Origin: CAYNJG01 sp965216885
GTDB taxonomy: Bacteria; Planctomycetota; Planctomycetia; Pirellulales; Pirellulaceae
Length of the DNA: 64,000 bases
Direction: 5' to 3'
Assembly (NCBI GenBank): GCA_965216885.1
Contig: OZ244209.1
Span: forward strand, 5,828,001 to 5,892,000
Positions 8,730 to 18,138 of the stretch are shown here, in pieces (position 1 is the first letter of the stretch; every line of letters begins with the position of its first letter). The position numbers and the translations under genes are program-made. The notes below the pieces were generated by a model, which worked only from the letters and a program-made list of their open reading frames with translations, did not search any database and was not told the DNA's origin.

Positions 8730-9228
8730 AGGCGGATGGTTCCGGCACGGCTACGGTGCCCACCTTCAACGCCTGCCCCCCGCCGACGATTCCTGCTGTT
8801 TCGCCGTCGACGCCGTCGGTGTGGTTGAGTGTGACCGAGGTATCAAAATTTTGTGGGCCTTGCGAAATATTGAAGGTCTCTATGGTACCGGAAGTTGAAA
8901 TAGCTTCCCATATAAGGTTAGAGTTGGTGGTCGCGCCTGGCGCGATGAATAACATGCCCATGTCCAATACGAAGTCAACACCCGAACCCGTTGGGAGGTT
9001 CGGCAACTGCACTCCAGGGTCAGCTTCATGGAAGAACGTCAAGTCACTGGCTAGGACCGCGTCTGTCATTAAATCTATCTCTATCGTGCCTGTGACCTGA
9101 AGCGTATGCCCGCTACCGGCATCCACGAGTGGACCAGTGTCCACAAAGAACAAACCAGCGTAAGCCGGTGATGATAAGAGGACATATGTCGAGAACAGAG
9201 CCACGGCGGATATGTATGAACGGCGCAT
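8656..9228 (-). CDS. PEP-CTERM surface protein
   Basis: This 190-residue protein has a signal peptide (residues 1-24, ending SSPAYA) and a C-terminal PEP-CTERM signal (VPEPSAFMFLSLVGFVGVG followed by TRWWRNRRTRI). The middle is a beta-rich domain without a family I recognise. The ATG at 9228 has GAGGA seven bases upstream. Its last codons overlap the 3' end of the reverse transcriptase gene on the other strand. Confidence 0.82.
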   Translation of the reverse strand: MRRSYISAVALFSTYVLLSSPAYAGLFFVDTGPLVDAGSGHTLQVTGTIEIDLMTDAVLASDLTFFHEADPGVQLPNLPTGSGVDFVLDMGMLFIAPGATTNSNLIWEAISTSGTIETFNISQGPQNFDTSVTLNHTDGVDGETAGIVGGGQALKVGTVAVPEPSAFMFLSLVGFVGVGTRWWRNRRTRI

Positions 9229-9739
9229 GGTGATTCCTCAAATGCAGCGGTTTGCAACGTCTGATAACGGCCAAGTATGTGCGGCTAAGAACCCGCAACG
9301 TTGGCGAGTTCGTGGTATTGAAAGTTCTTGTCCAACGAGACCCTCAGGAAAAGCTTTACGAATTGTGTCTTAGGAACCTACGACTCGATTCGGAATTTTT
9401 CGAAGGGCCTCTCTTTTAGGGGCGACCGCCAAACCGACCAGACTAAGCTGCCGAGAACGAGAAAGCAATTTCGAATGACGATTTGTTCGGCACTTTGAAC
9501 GCAATAGTTCGATGCAGCGGTGAAATTCACCTCAGCGAGTTTCGCATAATCCGAATCTGCGTCGGTTTGACACACTTCTGTCACGAAAGAATCTTGCGCA
9601 AACTCAGCGGGTATGCATTCATCGGAGGCAAGCGGAAGACGGGGCTAACTTCAGCGGTTGTCCAAACCGCTGAGAAGGAATCTACCGAATTGCGAGCGGT
9701 GTCAGCCGTGTTCGGAGACAAGGCGGTAGCCGCGGAGCA
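9229..9739. repeat. gene-free stretch with a dispersed-repeat copy (locus C)
   Basis: The segment at about 9515-9590 resembles about 18535-18605 (shared pattern CACCTC...GAGTTTCGC...GCGTCGGTTTG). A perfect 9-bp hairpin, TCAGCGGTT / AACCGCTGA with a 5-nt loop, lies at 9651-9673. The block at 9675-9707 resembles the blocks at 5715-5748 and 7609-7640. No gene is supported. Confidence 0.5.
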
Positions 9740-10159
9740 TTATTCGATTTCAAAGTCGGGCAGATCATTGTCGCCGTCAAGGACTTCGGCCCGTAGCGGA
9801 GATTCGTTCGGGTTTGCGTATCGACCACGCAGATGGTCAGGATGCTCGTCGTGGAGTTCCGGGTCAACTTCATCCGCCGAGCCCGCTCGCCAGACGACAG
9901 TGACGGCATACTCGCCCTCCGGCGCGCCATCGCCCAGTTCGAACGAGGTCAGCTCAAAGACGCCGTCCTCATCCGTAGTGCCACGCGGAAATGGCGCGGC
10001 GGCAGTTCGCAGCTCGGCATCGAGACCAAAGAAAGACACGTCCGCTCCCATCGCTGGTTTGCCACGCACGAGGACTCGACCACGCACCGGATGGGGCGTC
10101 ATCTGCTGTGGCCCACAGCCAACCAAAAGGGCAATCGCGGGCAACAATTTCGCGACCAT
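9740..10159 (-). CDS. planctomycete lipoprotein with carboxypeptidase-regulatory-like fold
   Basis: This 139-residue protein starts with MVAKLLPAIALLVGCG, a short lipoprotein signal (lipobox LLVGC), so I place the start at ATG 10159 instead of 10210. The mature part (VRGRVLVRGKPAMGADVSFF ... EDGVFELTSF ... GEYAVTV) is the beta-sandwich pattern of carboxypeptidase-regulatory-like domains. In planctomycetes such small lipoproteins commonly sit directly downstream of DUF1559 genes, as here, so the two are probably one operon. Confidence 0.78.
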   Translation of the reverse strand: MVAKLLPAIALLVGCGPQQMTPHPVRGRVLVRGKPAMGADVSFFGLDAELRTAAAPFPRGTTDEDGVFELTSFELGDGAPEGEYAVTVVWRAGSADEVDPELHDEHPDHLRGRYANPNESPLRAEVLDGDNDLPDFEIE

Positions 10160-10219
10160 GTTCGCAAATTGCACTCTACAGTGATATCCACAGTTCTGGT
10201 TTGCTGGCACTGCTGTTTC

Positions 10220-11143
10220 CTATCGCCCTGAGTCTTCTGGAACATCCTCGGCCGAGCGTGTGAACAGCGAGATGAAGACTTCCGGCGAGATTTCATTCTG
10301 CACAAACCGCACGCTGCCGTCGCCCATCGAATACTGGCAGCCGCCCACATGGAAACTGTAGATCTCGTTGTTGTTGTTGCAGTTCTGCATACTGGCTCCA
10401 TTGCACAGGTCATGCACCCAGAACTCGGCCGCATCGTCGGCCCAACGCGCACCCGAGATGTCATCGCGTGTTAGAGACGGTCGCTGATTGCGGTAGTACT
10501 GAGGTCGCCCGGCACCTTCAAACAACATGAAGGATTTCGACAGCCCATCCGTGATTTTTTGAAGCGTGATTTTCGAATACTTGAGCCCCGAATCTGTCGC
10601 GAACTGCGGATGCAGCATGCTAAACCAGTCCGTTCGTGGCTCGATCAGATCCCGTTGAATCAACAGTGTCTGCGCTGAGGAGGCGATATTTCCGCATACT
10701 GTATAGTCAGCAACGCCCGGCATGCTGCGTTCGGGCGCCGAGGGGCACATGGCGATCGCGAGAGTTTCTGTCACGGCTCGCGCGTTGGCTTCTTCCCGTG
10801 TCGGCTTCAGGTTTTCGCTCCAGTCGTAATCGAACGAAATCACATCCGCCAAAGCCTGTTCTTCTATGAAGGGTAGCAGGAACGTAATCAGACTGTGCTT
10901 CGTTTCGAAACTCAGCGCCGATCGTCCCGGTCGTGTATACGAGGGCGGCAAATAGCTCTTCGCCGACTCATGCCCCAACACTCCCAATGACAATTGCCGC
11001 ATATGGTTGGAGCACTGCATTCTCCTCGCTGCTTCCCGCGCTGAATTGACTGCCGGTATTAGCAGCGAAACCAGCATGGCGATGATCGCAACGACCACTA
11101 GCAGCTCGACCAGTGTGAACGCCTTGCGAACCTTCGAGTACAT
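10220..11143 (-). CDS. DUF1559 prepilin-like secreted protein
   Basis: This 307-residue protein has a type IV prepilin leader and first helix (KAFTLVELLVVVAIIAMLVSL), then NSAREAARRMQCSNHMRQL, the standard DUF1559 opening. It ends with the DUF1559 closing motif FHVGGCQYSMGDGSVRF. DUF1559 proteins are greatly expanded in Planctomycetes and are thought to be pseudopilin-like cell-surface components. The downstream lipoprotein gene starts 60 bp after its stop. Confidence 0.93.
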   Translation of the reverse strand: MYSKVRKAFTLVELLVVVAIIAMLVSLLIPAVNSAREAARRMQCSNHMRQLSLGVLGHESAKSYLPPSYTRPGRSALSFETKHSLITFLLPFIEEQALADVISFDYDWSENLKPTREEANARAVTETLAIAMCPSAPERSMPGVADYTVCGNIASSAQTLLIQRDLIEPRTDWFSMLHPQFATDSGLKYSKITLQKITDGLSKSFMLFEGAGRPQYYRNQRPSLTRDDISGARWADDAAEFWVHDLCNGASMQNCNNNNEIYSFHVGGCQYSMGDGSVRFVQNEISPEVFISLFTRSAEDVPEDSGR

Positions 11144-11185
11144 TTTCGAAGCCTTATCTTCTATTCAACTGTGTACGAACAAAGT

Positions 11186-11210
11186 GACCTCTCCCGTTCT
11201 GGGAGAGGTC
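11186..11210 (-). terminator. hairpin between the PEP-CTERM and DUF1559 genes
   Basis: A perfect 10-bp stem, GACCTCTCCC / GGGAGAGGTC with a 5-nt loop, lies just after the stop of the minus-strand PEP-CTERM gene. The tract after it on the minus strand (CACTTTGTT) is only moderately U-rich. Confidence 0.55.
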
Positions 11211-11227
11211 CGGGGTTGTCACCCCGC

Positions 11228-12994
11228 TCATGCCAGGCGTCGCTTGCGGAAACTAACCGTGACAAGTCCCGCTATTGCCAGCAGTAGGCCGGTTGCAGGC
11301 TCGGGTACCGCAGCGGTGGCAGCCGTCTGACCAAAGTTCCCAGACAGCGTCAGGAAGTCGTCAAAATCGACGCCACCCTGCATATCAATGTTGCCAGAGG
11401 TGTAGGCAGGTGCTGCATCATTGTCCAGGCCGAAGTTTCCCGAGAGTGTGAGGAAATCGTCGAACTCCACCAATCCGTTGCCATCAAGGTCGCCTGGCAA
11501 AGAGGGGATCTGTTCAAGCACGAAATCGAGACTGCCAGTGGGGTCATCGCTCAAGTGTACACAGGCGAGATCCAAGGCGTCGACCATGCCGTCCCCGTTG
11601 CAATCCTGCGAAATAATGCCTGCTCCCGTTTCACCCGAGTAGACGACCAGTCGAGGGCGAGCTGTTTCCTCTTCCGAACCGTTGGTGTGTATCATCCAAC
11701 CGTCGGCTGTTCGCTTCGAAAGCACGGCAATGCCGAAATCATCTTCGCCCGTGCGAACTCCTTCAAGGTAGTCCGTCACATCGAACCAGACTTCCGCGCC
11801 GCGAATGAAACCATCCTGCGAGTCCAGTTCAGAACTGATGTCTGCATCTTCCACCTGCAAGCCATTGATGTCGCCAAAGGAAGAATGAAGGCTGTCTGTA
11901 TCCCAGTCACGCAAGACCGTGTGTGCCGACCAGGGGCCACTGGTGTGGGCGTTGTTGTTGGTGTCACCCGTTGTCAATACGGCCCAGGCCCGAGCGACAG
12001 GAACCGACGCAGGGGCCATACCTTCACCGTCGCCGAACACACCATCAAATCTCAGCAGTGCGAAGTCGTCTGGCGAGCTGGTGTTGCCATCAACATCGCT
12101 GAAGAGTACGCCATCAAGGAACGTTTGATCCAGATCGAAGCCGTCTTCGGTCATCTCGGGTCGCACCAAATCGTCCGTGTCTTCCACGACGGCACTCGTG
12201 CCGCTGCGAACGATTGCCATCGTCGAATCGGCGAACGAATTCATGACGATGTTGGCGGTCGTGTACTCCACTTCAAGCATGGGCCGTGTTGAGGCGGTGG
12301 GGAATCCTGTGGTTCGGATTGACCAACCATCACTGGTGTTGATGCGGTCCGCATCGATCTCATTGCGTCCGGCCTGAATCACGAAGCCATTGTTATTCAG
12401 GCTGCCGTCTGACCACGCCTGGACCAGCGGGGTGACGTTCGCCGTATCGGGTGTGCCGGGCAACTGAAAACCAAAACCACCGACCGGACGAGTCGCCGAT
12501 TCATCCTGCCACCATGCACCACGACTGAAGGGTTCAGAATCCAGGTTCGCTTCAAAATCCTCGTAGACAGTCAACTCATCAAACGGCTCAAGCAAACCGG
12601 AGACGCCGTAAGGTCCGGACGTCTGAGCGTTTCCCGCAAGGCTCGTGTGTAGCGTCAATTCCGCTCCAAGGATCGTCGCGCCCTCTGGGATCTGTCCTAC
12701 GCCGTCGCCGAAAATCTCATCAAAACGAATCAGCCCCTGGGTATCGGGCGAACCGTTTCCGCTGCTGGAATAGCCATCCAGGAAGTAGCTCGCACTATCC
12801 GCCCCGTTCGATTCGTCGCCCACTCGGCTACTGATCCGGCGATCGAAAGTACCGCCGTAACCGCTGGTCCCGTTCTGAAAGGAGGCCTTAACGACTTCCT
12901 GGGCCAGTGAATGAGTCGATAGAAATCCGGGCGTCGCCGCAAGCAATATCGCGGCCGAAATCGTGTTCCATATTGTGCGTCGCGGTTTGCACAT
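11228..12994 (-). CDS. large PEP-CTERM protein with paired DNRLRE-like domains and dockerin-like repeats
   Basis: This 588-residue protein has a signal peptide (residues 1-31, ending HSLAQ). Two homologous beta-rich modules follow (about 32-240 and 245-440), each with the pattern LIRFDxIFGDG...ILGAELTLHT and WSIRTTGFPTASTRPMLEVEY. These look like the DNRLRE/TIGR-type surface modules that bind matrix or carbohydrate. Dockerin-like loops (DCNGDGMVDALDLAC, DLDGNGLVEFDDFLTLSGNFG) precede the PEP-CTERM signal VPEPATGLLLAIAGLVTVSFRKRRLA. Likely exported and anchored or released by an exosortase; no exosortase gene is in the window. Confidence 0.85.
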   Translation of the reverse strand: MCKPRRTIWNTISAAILLAATPGFLSTHSLAQEVVKASFQNGTSGYGGTFDRRISSRVGDESNGADSASYFLDGYSSSGNGSPDTQGLIRFDEIFGDGVGQIPEGATILGAELTLHTSLAGNAQTSGPYGVSGLLEPFDELTVYEDFEANLDSEPFSRGAWWQDESATRPVGGFGFQLPGTPDTANVTPLVQAWSDGSLNNNGFVIQAGRNEIDADRINTSDGWSIRTTGFPTASTRPMLEVEYTTANIVMNSFADSTMAIVRSGTSAVVEDTDDLVRPEMTEDGFDLDQTFLDGVLFSDVDGNTSSPDDFALLRFDGVFGDGEGMAPASVPVARAWAVLTTGDTNNNAHTSGPWSAHTVLRDWDTDSLHSSFGDINGLQVEDADISSELDSQDGFIRGAEVWFDVTDYLEGVRTGEDDFGIAVLSKRTADGWMIHTNGSEEETARPRLVVYSGETGAGIISQDCNGDGMVDALDLACVHLSDDPTGSLDFVLEQIPSLPGDLDGNGLVEFDDFLTLSGNFGLDNDAAPAYTSGNIDMQGGVDFDDFLTLSGNFGQTAATAAVPEPATGLLLAIAGLVTVSFRKRRLA

Positions 12995-13698
12995 AGCTGT
13001 TGTCTCTCCGGTGAAGTAATCGTTGTCGAGTCATCCTCGATCCAGCGTCACCGTAGAATCTCGATGTGAAGTCCAACGTGCGATTGCTGTGAAGAATCCG
13101 TCGCTGCGGATTTACGTATTCGTTTGCGACATGCGAGAAGACGAACAACGCTCAGGTGTCGAGTTCTTGGCGAGTAAGCCCTCGTATGCGTCGCGGAAAT
13201 AACAGAACTGGCGGACCAATCAGGTGAGACTGCAAGTCTGCCGCTTTACTCCAACTGGGCACGTCTACTTCCGGTTATTCTTGCTCGCTCTATTCCGGGC
13301 TGGCTTGGGTTTGCGAGGGGCATAGTTTGTTGCACTGACCATCCGACTCGGCAGCGGCGCGGTGATCTGATCCGCGGGAGGAAGTCGCCCTGCCTGGCTG
13401 GCCTTGTTCTCAGCGAACGCCAGGTTGCTTCATCGGGCGTTGTTACGATGCGTCGGTCTTCGACACCTCGGAGGATAGCCAAGCCCCGCTAAGCTCCGCT
13501 AAGCTCCGAGATTTGTCCAACCGACTTCAGTTCAGTGCCACCGGAAGTCGCAGCGGTGGCCTGAATTGCAAGCAAGAATTGAATGAGAATTCCCTGAGAA
13601 CAGGTGACGACCGTGAGGTTTGAGGCAGTGCCACCAATACCATATAAACCCCGGCGTTTCGCATGTCTTTCACTCAAGCCAAACGGCTTGAACAGTAG
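12995..13698. repeat. gene-free stretch with a dispersed-repeat copy (locus D)
   Basis: No gene is supported. It holds a short tandem repeat (GCTAAGCTCC units at about 13488-13509), the 22-bp segment 13512-13533 shared exactly with 3571-3592, and a perfect 7-bp hairpin GCCACCG / CGGTGGC at 13537-13560. Confidence 0.5.
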
Positions 13699-14261
13699 AT
13701 AATGACGATGGCGGAACTGCCCTCGATGGCTTTGTCACCAACGACATCTCCATTACGTTCTTGGGACAGTACACCGGAAGTCAGATGATTGTTAGCCTTA
13801 CTCAGGGCAGCATTTATCAAGATGGCGTCGGCGCGGTTGGACCGTCCAACTCCGCGTTCTTCGCTACCTTCCCGTCGCTGGAATTCGATTCCTTCGTTGC
13901 TCAAGGTTCAACGTCTTCGACAGGGACGTTTGGCCCTCCGAACGTCGTTGGTGGAGCGGTGAATCTTGGCGGGGCATCGACGGCCGTCTTCACCACCTCG
14001 GCCATTAACCTGGCTTGGAGTCCGCGGGCGGGAACACCCGTTTCAGACCAGAGCAACTTTCTTGTCTCGCGGCTAACGCTCTCGAACGATGCCGAGGGGA
14101 CGATTTCGTACTTGGCATCGGCTGACGGGGGGATCTGCGAATTTCCGGGATTCATTTCAGACGGCGAGGTCACGGTAGTGCCTGAACCCGGTGCATTCCT
14201 TTCGTTGCTGTGCCTGTCATCGGCACTGGCCTTCATCCAGTGGAGTCGTCGCACGCTATAG
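13699..14261 (+). pseudogene. PEP-CTERM protein gene lacking its signal-peptide end
   Basis: The open frame from about 13699 reads DNDDGGTALDGFVTND... and continues to a PEP-CTERM signal (VPEPGAFLSLLCLSSALAFI followed by QWSRRTL). The only start codons in frame are weak internal ones such as TTG 13761, and no signal peptide is encoded. A stop codon lies just upstream of the frame. PEP-CTERM proteins need a signal peptide for export, so this looks like a 5'-truncated gene. It sits beside repeat locus D. An alternative is an undetected frameshift in the upstream 50 bp. Confidence 0.6.
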
Positions 14262-17200
14262 TTCCGTCTTTGGAAATCTTAGAATCGGCGTTCGGTTAAT
14301 GCTTTCGACATAGTCTCGGCGTTCTTCGCGGTTCCGATGGAAACGGAAAGTGTGTGGGATCCACAGTGGAAAGCTGAGTGTCCGGTCATCGACAAAGGAG
14401 ACCGCGGCACCGTAGGGATATTTGACACGACCGACCACGTCGTAAGTCTCGGAATCGATTAAGAGAAGCTCACCCCCGCGGATTGTCACGGCGATGCGCG
14501 TTCCATCAGGCGACCATTTAAATGACGATGCCGACTCAGAAAGAGGCATTTCGTGAATCAGTTCGCTTGTGCTTGCGTTGCGAAACTGGCAGGCGCGATC
14601 TAGCCCGACAACAAAGATGTCTTTCGAATGGTGCACGTCGAGGCTAAGCACACGCGAGCTATCAACTTGCCATACAACTTCGTGCGTCTTTACGTTGCGT
14701 GCAACCGTGGCATGAGGCGAGCCGATTTTGTGATACACGTAATTCTGTCCTTTGAAGAACACGTGCTCGCAAACCGCGACATCGTGGTTGCAGTGGAACT
14801 CTCCAGTAGACAGTGACCAGAGATACAGCCCGTTCCTGACGGACGCCCGGTTTGGGTTATCAATGTGCGCCATGTGGGTTAACGCCAGGGTGTCGCAATC
14901 CGGTGACCAAGTGAGATGATTGAGTTTGTCATCAGGAAGTCGATGCCTCGCAATCACTTCTCTTGTAGTACTGTCAAACACTACCAAGTTGCGATCCGGA
15001 GAAATCACTGCGACCTTCGCGCCATCTTTGGTGATGGCTGCGAAGTCCGGCACTTCATCGCAAATCGGCTCGGCATCTGAGCCAGCAAACAATTTCCCAT
15101 CGCGAAGTGTCAAAGCGGCGTTGGAATATAGCGACTGCATTCTGGTGCCGGGCAAGAACGATGCATCTTCGATGTCGGCTAGAACAACCCGACGAATCTC
15201 TTTGCCCGCGGCAATATAGAGCTGCGACTCGTCTGGTGACTTTTGAAGATTCACAAAGGCGCCTTCCTCAACCCACGTATCCGTCATACGCAACGTGAAT
15301 GGCGCGGTCTCAGCTGGATAGTATTCGTAGATTGCGATCGATCCTGTTCGCGTCGTGGTCGCAACCGTGTTTGCTTTTGAGCAAACCTCGATATCGATCA
15401 CAGATTCTGGAATTGGCCGACGATACACTTCTTGTAGAGAGTCCAGGTCGCGGACCGCAATCGCTTTGACGTTTGTATGTGTCGTGAATGCGACGTTTCG
15501 AATGACATCTTTGTCCAGGCATTCTGGTAGTCTTGTTACATTGTCGAAGACCGCTTGCTTAACCAAACGGTAACCGTCTTCAAATGGTTCCCAGGTGGTA
15601 AGGCGTTGTTCCTCCGCGACGAGAAAACGTTGATTCGGGAGACCTTCTAAATGCTTGATATCGCCCTCCCAATTGCTGTTGAGACTGTGTTTCTGGTCTA
15701 TTTTCTCGCCCGTCGAAGTATCGAAAACAGCGAAGCTCTGATCAGCGGTCGTTGCAATGCGCAAGCCGTCCGAACTGAATGCCGCGTCCCAAATGATCTC
15801 GTCAGTTCCACCATCGCACGTCGTAACCAGTTCGAAGTTGCTTGAGTTCCAGAGTTTTGTGGTTCCATCGTCTCCACCGGTGGCAACGAGTTGTCCGTTA
15901 GGGCTTACGCGAATCGTGTTGATCTCCGTCTGATCCGTCGGGAGCTCACGTTCGACTTCGCCGGAAATGGGGTCGTGAATCCGAAGTATGCTTGATTTGC
16001 CTCCGGTAAGCAGTTTGCCTGATGGCAGGAATCCGAGTGCATAAATATCCGCAGGCAGTTTTGCGACCGGCTTGGATCGTGTCTTGCATTGGGAAGCCAA
16101 ATAGTCCCATTCAATACCCCGCAACTTTCGATCTGGATCGTATTCCGCGATTCGAAGCAGTCGAGCGCGAAGCGGTGCCATATCAGACTGTGCAAGATCG
16201 ATATTTGCCAGCTGCATGTCCCCCGCGTAACGAAGCTTGATTGCCAGTCTTTCGCTTTCGATCGCGCGAGCTTCATTCTCAGAAGCAGCCGCCTGTAAAG
16301 TCTGAGACTCTTCCAAAGCAAGCTTGAGATCATTCTTCGTAGCCGATACGAGTGTGGTCGAAATCAGGGAGACAGCTGTCACCAAGCAAAGTGCCGCGAT
16401 CGAAACGGTTGATAGTCGGCGATTGCGTTTCATCCAACGGAGCGTCAATTCTGTTGTGGACGGTCGTTTGGCAAGAGGCGGTTGCCCGTTTTCAAATCGA
16501 TCAAGATCTTCTTCGAGCGCGGCCGCCGATTGGTAACGATTCGCAGGATCCTTTGCCAAGCAAGTAAGAACGATTGTCTCCAGGTCGTAAGGTACTTGGC
16601 TTCCATCTGATCGCCGACCTGCGCGACTTAATGGCTTGGGTTCGTCATTGAGCACGGCTCGAATGGTCTCCCGACGATCACCCTCCGCGACGAGTGGTTG
16701 CAATGAAAGCATTTCCCAAATTGTTGAACCTAGCGAGTAGATGTCAGAGCGTTCGTCGACGTTGGTTCGTTCGCCTGCGATCTGTTCGGGGCTTGCGTAC
16801 CGCAAGGTTCCCACAATATCGCCAGTAAGCGTAAGAGTCCCGGCGCCAGGCACTCGCGCCAGCCCAAAGTCGGCCAAGGACGGAACTTCGGCTTCATCAA
16901 GCAAGATATTCGACGGCTTTACATCTCGATGAATGACACCCAACTGATGGGCGTGATTCAAAGCGGAGGCGAGGCTCTTCGCGATTCTGCAAACGTCCTC
17001 AACATGGCCATCGTTACAACGCTTTTTTCTCGCGTCGATCCAGCTATCCAAATTGCCGCCCTCGAAGAGTGGCATCACGTAGTATGGGCTTTTATCCACT
17101 CGCCCTACATCGATGATCTTGACGATGTGCGGATGATCCAGAAGCTGCAGTGACTCTACTTCGTTCTTGAATCGTATGAACTGGCGACCGTCGAGTGCAG

Positions 17201-17504
17201 CCGGAATGGATAGGACCTTTACGGCCACGTCCTTATCGATTCGTTCGCTTGTAGCGTGGTAGACGATACCGATACCACCTCTACCAAGTTCCCGTTGGAC
17301 CTGGTAGTCGCCGAATGTTTGTTCGTGGTTTGCAGCAACCCCTGAAGACTTTAGCCGACCATGTTGCTTGAAGAAAGCCTGAAGAGGCTTGGCCAATTCC
17401 GGATAATCTTCCAGGTATTGTCGAGGATCGGGTACGCTTCCCGCGTCTTCCGCAGCAAGGAATCTTGCGATTACAGCATCTAGTTTTTCTTGGTCGTCAT
17501 TCAC
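14256..17504 (-). CDS. membrane Ser/Thr protein kinase with WD40 propeller
   Basis: This protein of about 1082 residues is a Hanks-type kinase: glycine-rich loop (LGRGGIGIVYHA), VAVKVL lysine, HRDVKPSNILL catalytic loop and DFGLARV. One transmembrane helix follows (about residues 355-380, TVSIAALCLVTAVSLISTTLV). Then come a short coiled segment and a long region of WD40-like repeats (about 490-1060) that should lie outside the cytoplasm or act as a sensor. I prefer the GTG at 17504 (VNDDQEKLDAVIARF), which has a GAGAAG upstream and follows the sigma factor stop by 37 bp. The longer frame to 17597 would overlap that gene. Kinase/WD40 proteins are expanded in Planctomycetes and often paired with an ECF sigma factor as here. 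Confidence 0.92.
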   Translation of the reverse strand: MNDDQEKLDAVIARFLAAEDAGSVPDPRQYLEDYPELAKPLQAFFKQHGRLKSSGVAANHEQTFGDYQVQRELGRGGIGIVYHATSERIDKDVAVKVLSIPAALDGRQFIRFKNEVESLQLLDHPHIVKIIDVGRVDKSPYYVMPLFEGGNLDSWIDARKKRCNDGHVEDVCRIAKSLASALNHAHQLGVIHRDVKPSNILLDEAEVPSLADFGLARVPGAGTLTLTGDIVGTLRYASPEQIAGERTNVDERSDIYSLGSTIWEMLSLQPLVAEGDRRETIRAVLNDEPKPLSRAGRRSDGSQVPYDLETIVLTCLAKDPANRYQSAAALEEDLDRFENGQPPLAKRPSTTELTLRWMKRNRRLSTVSIAALCLVTAVSLISTTLVSATKNDLKLALEESQTLQAAASENEARAIESERLAIKLRYAGDMQLANIDLAQSDMAPLRARLLRIAEYDPDRKLRGIEWDYLASQCKTRSKPVAKLPADIYALGFLPSGKLLTGGKSSILRIHDPISGEVERELPTDQTEINTIRVSPNGQLVATGGDDGTTKLWNSSNFELVTTCDGGTDEIIWDAAFSSDGLRIATTADQSFAVFDTSTGEKIDQKHSLNSNWEGDIKHLEGLPNQRFLVAEEQRLTTWEPFEDGYRLVKQAVFDNVTRLPECLDKDVIRNVAFTTHTNVKAIAVRDLDSLQEVYRRPIPESVIDIEVCSKANTVATTTRTGSIAIYEYYPAETAPFTLRMTDTWVEEGAFVNLQKSPDESQLYIAAGKEIRRVVLADIEDASFLPGTRMQSLYSNAALTLRDGKLFAGSDAEPICDEVPDFAAITKDGAKVAVISPDRNLVVFDSTTREVIARHRLPDDKLNHLTWSPDCDTLALTHMAHIDNPNRASVRNGLYLWSLSTGEFHCNHDVAVCEHVFFKGQNYVYHKIGSPHATVARNVKTHEVVWQVDSSRVLSLDVHHSKDIFVVGLDRACQFRNASTSELIHEMPLSESASSFKWSPDGTRIAVTIRGGELLLIDSETYDVVGRVKYPYGAAVSFVDDRTLSFPLWIPHTFRFHRNREERRDYVESINRTPILRFPKTEL

Positions 17505-17541
17505 GGGACTTCTCGGTTGCACAGCTATTGCACAAAGCGAT

Positions 17542-18138
17542 TTACGTCGAAGATTCCAACAACTTGGGTAAGCGTTTTTCAAGCTTTTCAAGTCCATTGC
17601 GGATCAGCCCGGCTACGGCACCCGGAGTACTATCCATCAGCTCCGCTATTTGACGGAGCTTTTTCTGGTTGAAGTAGCGTAGTTCGATCGCTTGGCGTTG
17701 ATTTGCTGGCAATTCCTCTAACGCGGCAAGAAGTCGCAAGGCATTCTCACCCTGAATTGCTCGTGATTGTGGAGATGGTCCAGTGTCTACAAACCACTCG
17801 ATGACGGCAGAGCGGCTAGGTGAGTTGCATACCTCGCGACGTTCGTCCCTCGCCTGAGCGGTATTTGTTCGATGCAACTCGCGCATTCGGTTCAATAGAA
17901 TCGCTCGAATCCATCCCGTGAATTCAGGTTCAGTACTCCCTTGGAACTTTTTCAATCCAAGAATCGATAACATGCACGCGTCCTGAACAACATCCGAATC
18001 GCTAAACCGGCTATTCGACTTACCACTGCGCTTGGCAGCAATGACGCGAGAAAGATACGGACGATATAGACCGATCAGTTCTTCTTGTGCACTCTTGTCG
18101 CCACTACGCGCGAGCGAAATCATGTCTTCAATTTTCAT
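17542..18138 (-). CDS. ECF-type RNA polymerase sigma factor
   Basis: This 198-residue sigma-70 family protein has region 2 (SRFSDSDVVQDACMLSILGLKKFQ and WIRAILLNRMRELHR) and region 4 (LPANQRQAIELRYFNQKKLRQ, ending TPGAVAGLIRNGLEKL). This is the planctomycete ECF type. It is encoded 37 bp upstream of the Ser/Thr kinase and is probably co-transcribed, so the kinase may control its activity by phosphorylation. That link is inferred from the pairing, not from the sequence. Confidence 0.92.
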   Translation of the reverse strand: MKIEDMISLARSGDKSAQEELIGLYRPYLSRVIAAKRSGKSNSRFSDSDVVQDACMLSILGLKKFQGSTEPEFTGWIRAILLNRMRELHRTNTAQARDERREVCNSPSRSAVIEWFVDTGPSPQSRAIQGENALRLLAALEELPANQRQAIELRYFNQKKLRQIAELMDSTPGAVAGLIRNGLEKLEKRLPKLLESST

